Position numbers and translations under genes: made by a program
Shown here: one piece after another, positions 18,581 through 25,992 of the stretch
How the letters are laid out: every line of letters begins with the position of its first letter
How positions within the stretch are numbered: position 1 is the first letter of the stretch
Notes under the pieces: model-generated
Seen by the model: the letters and a program-made list of their open reading frames with translations, nothing else
Databases searched by the model: none
What the model was told of the DNA's origin: nothing
DNA from: Vallitalea sp.
GTDB taxonomy: Bacteria; Bacillota; Clostridia; Lachnospirales; Vallitaleaceae
Assembly (NCBI GenBank): GCA_025210235.1
Contig: JAOASG010000014.1
Coordinates: 1-55,468, forward strand
DNA: 55,468 nucleotides
Reading direction: 5' to 3'

Positions 18581-19834
18581 TTATTGAACCTTTTCTAATT
18601 TATATAAATATAATTCTTTGTCACCTAGCTTTTCTTTATTCACATATTTCTCATCTATTTCCAGTATTGATACTCTATCTGGATTACCATCTGATATATA
18701 TTTTTTATGTGGATTTTTTTTATAATATTCAAAGAATCCCCACATATCAGCCGGATCACCTTTAGATCCTCTTGCTCTTGGCGCTTTTAAAGGAGTAAAT
18801 CTATTATCTAACGGTGGATAATATGGTCCAGTTGGTCCTTCTCTAAATCCAACTTTATAATTATAAGTAATGCCTTTATATTCACCTTCGCTTACTAGGT
18901 TTAGTAAAGGTTTTTTAGGTCTAACTCCAAATGTATATGCTAAAGAATCTACTGTATAGTTTGGGACAGCATTTTTTATAAGCTGATCTACTATTCCTAT
19001 ATGACTCATTATTTCTCTAGATGTTAATTTACTTAACATATGTTCTTTTGCATGAGAAGATGTGTGATTTCCTACATCGTATCCATGATCTACCAACCAA
19101 TTAATTCTTTCTTCAACTGTTCCTTCTCCCTCAAAAATACCATCACCATTAATATACAGTGCTGCTTTATTATCAAAACCAGGATGAGTTTTAGCAAATC
19201 TTTCTAATATTTCAATAGCTGTTCCTTTTTTAGCAACAAACTCTCCATCTATTTTTTCTAATGAAAACGTGGAACTAAGTCCGTCATCATATGTAAGAAC
19301 GATTGGTGTAAACCCTGCTTCAACTTTAATATTATTATCAATATAATCTCTCATAGATATTGGTCTATATCCATTATTATACATATACTCTAAATCCTCA
19401 AGAAATTGTTCCTCAGTTATGTGATATGGAGGATTATTAGAAATTCCATGATACATTATAACCATAATATGACCTAGTTCATTTGGTTTTACTTTTTGAT
19501 AATCAATTTCTATAGGAGTTTTTTCTGCTGTTGCATCCTCTTGTTTAACATCACTTTTACTAGTATCATTATTGTCACTATTATCATTATTATCACTATT
19601 TTTATCTTCTATTTTATCATTATTGTTATCAATTGAATTAGACTTATTATTTTCATGATTGTTTTCAGTATCTACATCCTTATTTTCGCTGTTTTTATTC
19701 TCTATTTGCTGATTATTAATTTCTTTATTATCTTTAATATTATTATTAGAGCATGCTACAACTAAAAGACTAAATATCATTAATACTATAATTACATTTG
19801 CTTTTTTTAATAATTTACTATGTACTAACCTCAT
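18581..19834 (-). CDS. Polysaccharide deacetylase lipoprotein
   Basis: 417 residues. A lipoprotein signal peptide ends in LVVAC near residue 28, followed by a roughly 75-residue Asn/Asp/Lys-rich low-complexity linker suited to spanning the wall. The NodB-type catalytic domain follows: MYHGIS, the first motif LTYDDG with the catalytic and metal aspartates, and the second motif NHTSSHAKEH with the two metal histidines. Such enzymes remove acetyl groups from peptidoglycan or surface polysaccharide. The gene is divergent from the FMN-binding-like gene at 20012. AAAGGATG precedes the ATG. Confidence 0.92.
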   Translation of the reverse strand: MRLVHSKLLKKANVIIVLMIFSLLVVACSNNNIKDNKEINNQQIENKNSENKDVDTENNHENNKSNSIDNNNDKIEDKNSDNNDNSDNNDTSKSDVKQEDATAEKTPIEIDYQKVKPNELGHIMVIMYHGISNNPPYHITEEQFLEDLEYMYNNGYRPISMRDYIDNNIKVEAGFTPIVLTYDDGLSSTFSLEKIDGEFVAKKGTAIEILERFAKTHPGFDNKAALYINGDGIFEGEGTVEERINWLVDHGYDVGNHTSSHAKEHMLSKLTSREIMSHIGIVDQLIKNAVPNYTVDSLAYTFGVRPKKPLLNLVSEGEYKGITYNYKVGFREGPTGPYYPPLDNRFTPLKAPRARGSKGDPADMWGFFEYYKKNPHKKYISDGNPDRVSILEIDEKYVNKEKLGDKELYLYKLEKVQ

Positions 19835-20011
19835 TTAACGTTCATCCTTTCATATAGGCAATAGATAATTTAAAACTAAGAATATTATTTTCCATACAAT
19901 ATGTAGATTTTAATTTCTAAAAAGATTTGTTAATTTCCCCATTATCTTCATATTTTAGTTAGAACTTAAATAAAATATATTAATCGGACTATTTGATATA
20001 AGGAGGAAATT

Positions 20012-20458
20012 ATGCGTTCAACTAAAATTATTGTTTTACAACTAAAGCAAATACTATATACCGTTCTATTTGTAATAGTTGGTATCTGTTTAATATTATT
20101 ACTTATCTACATGTTAAATAATAAAAATGATGCAAAAACCCCCGTAATGGCAACATATGTACCTGGAGTTTATTCATCATCAATTGTACTAGAAAATCAA
20201 CCAGTTAATGTTGAAGTTGTAGTTGATAAAGATCATATTAACTCAATACAAATCAAAAATTTAGATAGTGCTCTAGAAACATTAAACCCAGCAATAGTAC
20301 CTACATTAAATGATTTGGAAATTCAACTGGTTAATGATACTAGCTTTGAGAATTTAACTATTAAAACAGATGCTAAATACACGTCATCAATGCTTCTTGG
20401 TGCAATACAAAAAGCCTTAGATAAGGCTAAGCCAGAAGACGTACATAAAAACAAATAA
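20012..20458 (+). CDS. Membrane-anchored protein, FMN-binding-domain-like
   Basis: 148 residues. One transmembrane helix (about residues 15-35) is followed by an extracytoplasmic domain. The pattern GVYSSSI, then alternating beta strands (VNVEVVVDKDHINSIQI), and a C-terminal TSSMLLGAIQKALDKA helix resembles FMN_bind domains. The usual SGAT flavinylation signature is absent (YTSSM instead), so flavin binding is uncertain. GGAGGAAATT precedes the ATG. The stop is two bases from the convergent gene at 20460, with no terminator between. Confidence 0.6.
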   Translation: MRSTKIIVLQLKQILYTVLFVIVGICLILLLIYMLNNKNDAKTPVMATYVPGVYSSSIVLENQPVNVEVVVDKDHINSIQIKNLDSALETLNPAIVPTLNDLEIQLVNDTSFENLTIKTDAKYTSSMLLGAIQKALDKAKPEDVHKNK

Positions 20459-20459
20459 A

Positions 20460-20741
20460 TTAAAGCGTCCAATCTATCCAGTATTTATCTATCTCATTAT
20501 TTACTACAGCATATAAGTATTTATCAACTATTTTAAATATATCTGTCTCATCTTTTAACTCTATTATGATAGAATTAGGACTAAACTTAATTCTATCATA
20601 TTTGGATTTTTTTTGTTTAAGAACATTTATCCATTTTCTAAATCTATTTTCCCAATCAACAATCAATGACTCTTCAATTTCCTCATAACCATACATTTCA
20701 GCCTTTATTTCTTCAATAAATTCTTCAATCTCTATTTTCAT
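20460..20741 (-). CDS. Hypothetical small acidic protein
   Basis: 93 residues, cytoplasmic, rich in Glu, Ile and Trp (MKIEIEEFIEEIKAEMYGYE at the start), with no motif recognised. TAGGAGG precedes the ATG at good distance, which supports it as a real gene. It is convergent with the gene at 20012. The IS element is inserted 15 bases upstream of its start codon and just beyond its ribosome binding site, so its original promoter is probably disconnected. Confidence 0.6.
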   Translation of the reverse strand: MKIEIEEFIEEIKAEMYGYEEIEESLIVDWENRFRKWINVLKQKKSKYDRIKFSPNSIIIELKDETDIFKIVDKYLYAVVNNEIDKYWIDWTL

Positions 20742-20844
20742 TTTAATCCTCCTATTTTTTTAAAGGTAGTGTAAAGTTAACACTACACTAGTTTAATAAA
20801 ATCTTTTATTTATCAAGGATTTCAAAGTTTTTTGCAATAAAATA

Positions 20845-20936
20845 ACAATGACCCCCTTTTTTGAGTTATAATTGAAGTTCCCAAGCAACAAAAATAAATA
20901 AAAAAGGATGTCATTGTCATGAACTCAATTATAACT
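20845..20936 (+). promoter_or_regulatory. Interleaved inverted repeats over the transposase start
   Basis: Two inverted repeats interlock. ACAATGAC (20845-20852, followed by CCCCTTTTTT) pairs with AAAAAAGG and GTCATTGT (to 20917). AGTTATAATTGA (20864-20875) pairs with TCAATTATAACT (20925-20936). The right arms cover the ribosome binding site and the first codons around the ATG at 20919. A transcript reading in from outside could fold and hide the start, as known for other IS elements; that role is inferred. Confidence 0.55.
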
Positions 20937-22385
20937 TATTTACTACTATATATTCAATACCTACATAAACAACTTTTTTGGTGTTTATTGTTTATTGCTA
21001 AATATATTCCTCTTAAGCAATGGGCTTTTGATGACGCTCATTCCCCTAAATATCAGAAATTTAAGACCGATAAGCTTCCTATTATTAAACGTTTTGTTAT
21101 GCAAGATTGGCAATTTTTAACTGAATACTATCTTTTACGTTATGGTAAACCTTTGAAACCTGTTAAAACTCATAAGGGTAAAGTACGTAATGTTCCAGAT
21201 GATACCGTATGCCCTGTATGCGGTGCTCCTCACCAATATATTTACGATAATAATGGTGGTAAAGGTCAGTTCAAATGTAAAGTTTGTCAAAAGACTTTTA
21301 TCACTGGAGAACAAGTTACTTCACCTCTTGTTCTTAAATGCCCTTATTGTTCTCATGCCCTTGTTGCTAAAAAAGATAGAAAGCATTTCACTGTACATAA
21401 ATGTGTTAATAATAAGTGTTCCTACTATATATCCAATGTTCGTAAATTACCAAAAGATCTTAAACAATCTCAACGCTATAAATATAAGCTTCGTTATATC
21501 TACCGTGAATTTTCTGTAGATTTTTTTGCTATGGATTTAGATTCTCTTCCTAAAAATGCTTCTTCTCTTGAATTTCGTAGCAAAAGCGCACACATCATGG
21601 GCCTTTGCTTATCCTATCATGTTAACCTTGGTCTTTCTTTGAGAAAAACGTCCATGGCTTTAAAAGATATTCATTGTATTGATATTTCTCATACTATGGT
21701 TGCTAATTATGCTCATACGGCTGCTACTTTAATCAAACCTTTTGTTGACAATTATAAATACTCTAATTTAAGTACTATGATAGCCGATGAAACTTATATC
21801 AAAGTTCGTGGTATCAAAGGTTATATCTGGTTTATTATGGATGCTGTTTAAAGGTCTATCCTTGGTTATAGAGTATCTGATAATCGTGGGGTTGGTCCTT
21901 GTATTCTTGCTATGCGTATGGCTTTTCGTAATCTTAAAAAACTGCCTGATAAATTTCGTTTTATTGCTGATGGTTATAGTGCTTACCCTTTAGCTTCCCA
22001 ACAATTCGCACTTCGTGAGAAAAATCCTTTAGAGTTTGATATCACTCAGGTCATAGGACTTAGTAATGATGATGAAGTTTCTAAACAGTTCCGTCCATTT
22101 AAACAAATTGTAGAACGTCTTAATCGAACTTTTAAAGCTTCTTATCGTGTAACTAATGGTTATAATAATTACGAAGGTGCTAATTATGCATTGTCTCTGT
22201 GGGTAGCTTATTATAACTTCCTACGTCCTCATCAGGTTACCTGTTATAAAAAGCCTCTAAATGATGTTAAGTTTCTATCAAAAGCTGACAATATGCCAGG
22301 TAAATGGCAATTACTTATATACCTTGGTCAAAAAACTATCCTACATTTACAAGATAACCGGTCAACAGAATCTATCTGTTCTTAG
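20919..22385 (+). pseudogene. DDE transposase with two zinc ribbons, interrupted by an in-frame TAA
   Basis: The frame is open for 310 codons, stops at TAA (21849-21851), then continues in the same frame to 22385 with conserved sequence (RSILGYRVSDNRGVGPCILA), giving 488 codons in all. Two CxxC zinc ribbons lie near residues 98-125 and 140-170. The catalytic triad is Asp290 (IADETY), Asp351 (FIADGYSAY) and Glu399 (IVERLNRTFK), in codon numbering that counts the stop. The stop separates the first Asp from the other two, so the copy is inactive unless read through. No frameshift is seen. Confidence 0.9.
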
Positions 22386-22431
22386 ATTTGGAACCGGAAG
22401 GCATTAAATCCAGCCATCCCGTAGGGACTTG

Positions 22432-22553
22432 CCCTTGATAGCATCATTAAATAATGCTACAATGCTGTGATTACGACGGGAGAATTCTATCTGTTCTTGA
22501 GTTTCTCCCCGTCGGCGCCATTACTAAGCATTATTTAATGGTGCTGTCAAGGG
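22432..22553. repeat. Nested palindrome in the IS right end
   Basis: Outer arms of 27 bases (22432-22458 and 22527-22553, starting CCCTTGATAGC and ending GCTGTCAAGGG) pair with two mismatches that are compatible with G-U pairs in RNA. An inner pair, GACGGGAGAA (22475-22484) with TTCTCCCCGTC (22503-22513), nests inside. TCTATCTGTTCTT, from the end of the transposase gene (22372-22384), recurs at 22487-22499. The stretch is richer in GC than its surroundings and non-coding. Confidence 0.65.
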
Positions 22554-22665
22554 TGGCGTGAGTTACAAATAGCCATCTTTGTTACAGTTTTTCTTATAAA
22601 TTATTCTTGATTTTTTTTGTCTTTGTTTTTCATAGATTACTTTACACTACCTTTTTAAATATTTA

Positions 22666-23559
22666 TTAATTACTAATAACTTTTAATGCTTGTTTTTTTA
22701 CTTCTATATGTAATGGATACTCTGGACCACTTTCTCCATCAATATCAGATTCCCTAAACATATTGACTTCATCCATACATTCTATATCTATTTTATTATC
22801 TTGAAAAAACACAATATTTTTATCTTGAAGATGCTCTCCAATAAGTATTTTTCCAAACAAAACAGCCACTTCATTAATTGTACATGCTTTTATCCCAATA
22901 AAATCCATTTTACCATCATCAATTCGAGCATCAACTCCTAATTTATTAAATCCACCTGCACTTTTACCATTTAAAACTAAAAACAAATAAAAATAATCAT
23001 CTAGTTCTTTTTTACTATTAGTAATTTTATAATGAATTTTTCTAAATCTTGGTAATTGTTGTACTCCCTTAATATAATACCCAAGTTTTCCAAGAGTATT
23101 TTTCATTTCTATATCCATATTTTGCGAGATATTGGTAAAAAGTCCTCCACAACAAACGTTAATAAAATATTTTTCATTAACCTTTCCAACATCAATATTT
23201 TTAATATTCATTTTCGCCAATGTTTCGAAGCATTCACCATATCTTGTAGGCATTTTTAAATGAGAAGCAAAATCATTAGCTGTTCCAGCAGGTATAACTC
23301 CTAATGGTATATTAATATTATTTTTCATAATATAATTAACCACTTGATTAACTGATCCATCCCCACCTGCAACAATAATAGCACTACAATCTGTTAATAT
23401 TTCACATGATAGATAATTAAACATGTCTTGTTTACTTTTCGTTCTATGTATTCTAGTTTCATAACCTGCATCTTGAAAAATAGAAATGAATAAATCTAAA
23501 TAATTAGGAAAATCTCTATTGCCAGACATTGGGTTATACAGTAGTTGCACATATTTCAT
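22666..23559 (-). CDS. Lipid kinase, diacylglycerol kinase family (YegS/BmrU-like)
   Basis: 297 residues from the ATG at 23559, where TTGAGG provides the ribosome binding site; a TTG four codons upstream also keeps the frame. The N-terminal catalytic domain contains NPMSGNR, the nucleotide-binding GGDGSVNQVVN, and PLGVIPAGTANDFA. The C-terminal beta-sandwich ends with the GESGPEYPLHIEV-like block (DGESGPEYPLHIEV here). It phosphorylates diacylglycerol or a related lipid at the membrane. It is monocistronic. The IS sits six bases past its stop. Confidence 0.93.
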   Translation of the reverse strand: MKYVQLLYNPMSGNRDFPNYLDLFISIFQDAGYETRIHRTKSKQDMFNYLSCEILTDCSAIIVAGGDGSVNQVVNYIMKNNINIPLGVIPAGTANDFASHLKMPTRYGECFETLAKMNIKNIDVGKVNEKYFINVCCGGLFTNISQNMDIEMKNTLGKLGYYIKGVQQLPRFRKIHYKITNSKKELDDYFYLFLVLNGKSAGGFNKLGVDARIDDGKMDFIGIKACTINEVAVLFGKILIGEHLQDKNIVFFQDNKIDIECMDEVNMFRESDIDGESGPEYPLHIEVKKQALKVISN

Positions 23560-23889
23560 AAAATACCTCAAATCTTTGTGTTTTGCGTAATAGCAATATA
23601 TTTGCAGTTAACTAGTTACCATTTATAATATTTTACCCTATTCTCATTATATTATATGTAATTAAGTTTACTTTTTTATTTTTTTATCTGTAATAATTGC
23701 AATTACTTACTACTAATAATTATACACTACTACTATTCTAAATCAACCTTTTTTCCTTACTTTAGTTTGATTCTTTTAAGTAATTGGGAAACTACATTAA
23801 GTTGATTCTTTAATACAATATGTTTTTAGTTCTATTTTAATAATGTAATTAATAATGTTAATATATAGCTTTGATAGAGGTGTAAAATT
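23560..23889. other. Divergent intergenic region with a copy of the 27-bp repeat
   Basis: 330 AT-rich bases between two divergent genes. TAAGTTGATTCTTTAATACA and seven further bases (23798-23824) repeat exactly the left end of the MITE-like element at 10691-10717. A looser direct copy, GTTTGATTCTTTTAA, lies at 23765-23779. No right inverted repeat or target duplication was found here, so this is a solo end or remnant. AGAGGTG precedes the gene at 23890. Confidence 0.6.
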
Positions 23890-24870
23890 ATGAATGTAAT
23901 ATTTTTTGAAAAAGATGATAGATTTATTTTTGGACTACCTTTAGGATTTCGTGACGCTGGGCATAAGATTATCGTATCAGGATCAATTAACGAAGAAAAA
24001 GTATATCGACTAATTAAAACATTTAAACCTGATTTAGCAGTTTTATTAGGTTGGACTACTGAACATTCTGATTATAATCTTAAACTTGTAAATGTAGCTT
24101 GTACTAAATATAAAGTTCCTCTAATATATTGGGCAACAGAGGACCCTACATTTACTTCTGATTTTACAATTCCATTAATAAAAAAAGCTAATCCGAAGTA
24201 CGTATTTACAGTAGCACCTTCTAGAATACCTATATATAATTCTATAGGTATTGGTGCTTCTTATTTACCTTTTGCTTATCAACCAAGTATCCACAAACCA
24301 GTTAAATGTCAAAAGTGGTGTAAAAAAAATATAGCTGTAGTAGCTAACGCATATCCTAATGTTCTTAGTAATGACAAAAAACATTATAGACACAAATCGC
24401 TAAATATTTTAGTTAAACCACTATTAAAAAATAATATCTCCATCGATTTTTGGGGGAAATATTGGGATCAAATGGAACCTTTCTTAGAAGTAAAAATCCC
24501 TGATGATTTACTTCACGGATATCTTCACTATTTACAAACTAATAATGTATATAGATGCTCTAATATTATTATTGGTCTACAAAATTACTATGACGAATTA
24601 GTTTCAATGAGAACTTACGAGATTTTAGGCTCAAATGGATTTTTAATCACTTCTTATAATACTAAACTATGTGAATTATTTACTCCTAATAAAGATTTAA
24701 TAGTTTCTACATGTAGCGAAGAAACTTTAGAATTTGTTGATTTTTATTTAAAACATCCTGAATTTAGGAATAAAATTAAAGAAAATGCAACTAAAGCTAT
24801 AAAGGATCATACTTATAAACATCGTGCAGAAAAAATTATTAATGTATTAAAAAAAGAAAAAATAATTTGA
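23890..24870 (+). CDS. CgeB-like glycosyltransferase
   Basis: 326 residues. The N-terminal part (DRFIFGLPLGFRDAGHKI, then KPDLAVLLGW) matches the DUF3880-type domain of CgeB. The C-terminal block with MRTYEILGSNGFLITSY, followed by FTPNKDLIV and a final DHTYKHRAEKI, is the glycosyltransferase family 1-like domain typical of CgeB. In Bacillus, CgeB helps build the outer glycan layer of the spore. Here it stands divergent from the lipid kinase and convergent with the sugar-nucleotide and glycosyltransferase genes on the other strand, which suggests a shared surface-glycan role. Confidence 0.85.
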   Translation: MNVIFFEKDDRFIFGLPLGFRDAGHKIIVSGSINEEKVYRLIKTFKPDLAVLLGWTTEHSDYNLKLVNVACTKYKVPLIYWATEDPTFTSDFTIPLIKKANPKYVFTVAPSRIPIYNSIGIGASYLPFAYQPSIHKPVKCQKWCKKNIAVVANAYPNVLSNDKKHYRHKSLNILVKPLLKNNISIDFWGKYWDQMEPFLEVKIPDDLLHGYLHYLQTNNVYRCSNIIIGLQNYYDELVSMRTYEILGSNGFLITSYNTKLCELFTPNKDLIVSTCSEETLEFVDFYLKHPEFRNKIKENATKAIKDHTYKHRAEKIINVLKKEKII

Positions 24871-24927
24871 GTTAATAACTATTAAAAGATTTCCACAATA
24901 AAAATATAACTATAATACTCAAGATTT

Positions 24928-25965
24928 CTAAGATGTAATATGATAATATTCCTTATACCATGCAACAAATCTTTCTATACCTTCTTCAACATTTGTACAC
25001 GGCTTATAATTAATATCATTTTCTAATTCACTAACATCAGCATACGTCTTTGAAACATCTCCTGGTTGCATGGGTAGATATTCTTTTATAGCTTTTTTAT
25101 TTAATTTATTTTCTAGAATTGAAATAAAATCTTCTAAATTTACTGGATTATTATTTCCTATGTTATATATCTTATATGGCGTTAAACTATCACCGTACTC
25201 TTTATCCTCATCTTGTTTTACAGCTTTTGGTATAGTTGTTATTAGACGAACGATGCCTTCTATAATATCATCTATATAAGTAAAATCTCTTAACATATTT
25301 CCATAATTAAAAACTTTTATTGGCTTATCTTTAATAATATTATCAGTAAACAGAAATAACGCCATATCTGGTCGTCCCCATGGTCCATATACTGTAAAAA
25401 ATCTTAATCCTGTTGTTGGAATATTGTATAAATAACTATAAGTATAAGCCATTAACTCATTTGCTTTTTTCGTTGCAGCATATAAACTTACTGGGTTATC
25501 TACTTTGTGACTTGTGGAGAAAGGTATTTGTTTATTCCCTCCATACACAGAACTTGACGATGCATATACTAGATGCTCTATTTCATAATTTTTACATGCT
25601 TCTAATATACTTAAAAAACCTACAATATTAGAGTCAATATACGCCTTTGGATTAATAAGACTATATCTTACACCTGCTTGAGCAGCTAAATTAATAACAT
25701 ATTTAATTCTATTACTCTTAAATATATTATTTATACCTGATGAATTTTCTAGAGATTTTTTATAGAATTTGAAATTTGGATATCTTTTTAAAATACTTAG
25801 TCTAGAATTTTTTAATTTCACATCATAATAATTATTTATATTATCTATTCCAATTATGTTTAACCCTTCATCTAATAAGCGTTTAGCTAAGTGAAACCCA
25901 ATAAATCCAGCACAACCTGTAACTAATATTTGTCTATCTATATAACTAATACCCTTATTCTTCAA
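24928..25965 (-). CDS. NAD-dependent sugar-nucleotide epimerase, UDP-glucuronate 4-epimerase-like
   Basis: 345 residues, short-chain dehydrogenase fold. The NAD motif TGCAGFIG lies near residues 17-24, and GIDNINNYYDVKLK follows, as in UDP-glucuronate 4-epimerases. The catalytic SSSVYG and YAATK are present, and FFTVYGPWGRPDMA is typical of that subgroup. It should supply UDP-galacturonate or a related sugar for the neighbouring glycosyltransferases. The start is TTG at 25965; no in-frame ATG precedes the NAD motif, and CAGGTGAG lies eight bases upstream. It follows the GT4 gene by 27 bases in an apparent operon. Confidence 0.88.
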   Translation of the reverse strand: MKNKGISYIDRQILVTGCAGFIGFHLAKRLLDEGLNIIGIDNINNYYDVKLKNSRLSILKRYPNFKFYKKSLENSSGINNIFKSNRIKYVINLAAQAGVRYSLINPKAYIDSNIVGFLSILEACKNYEIEHLVYASSSSVYGGNKQIPFSTSHKVDNPVSLYAATKKANELMAYTYSYLYNIPTTGLRFFTVYGPWGRPDMALFLFTDNIIKDKPIKVFNYGNMLRDFTYIDDIIEGIVRLITTIPKAVKQDEDKEYGDSLTPYKIYNIGNNNPVNLEDFISILENKLNKKAIKEYLPMQPGDVSKTYADVSELENDINYKPCTNVEEGIERFVAWYKEYYHITS

Positions 25966-25992
25966 TTAAGCTCACCTGTCTCATTCTAATAA

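Larger units (their letters stand above)
20765..22651 (+). mobile_element. IS6-like insertion sequence, 1,887 bp
   Basis: Ends are exact: the 13-bp inverted repeats GGTAGTGTAAAGT at 20765-20777 and ACTTTACACTACC at 22639-22651. An 8-bp direct repeat TTTTTAAA lies outside (20757-20764 and 22652-22659). An 8-bp duplication and GG-starting ends fit the IS6 family; the family call is inference because the N-terminal zinc ribbons are unusual. It carries one transposase gene, now interrupted by a stop codon. Inverted repeats in the leader and a nested palindrome after the gene are annotated separately. It landed six bases after the lipid kinase stop. Confidence 0.93.

Noticed and set aside
20919..22651. 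IS right-end palindrome as a guide RNA of a TnpB/IscB system
   Set aside because: No TnpB, IscB or RuvC-like ORF is present in the element; the only gene is a DDE transposase.
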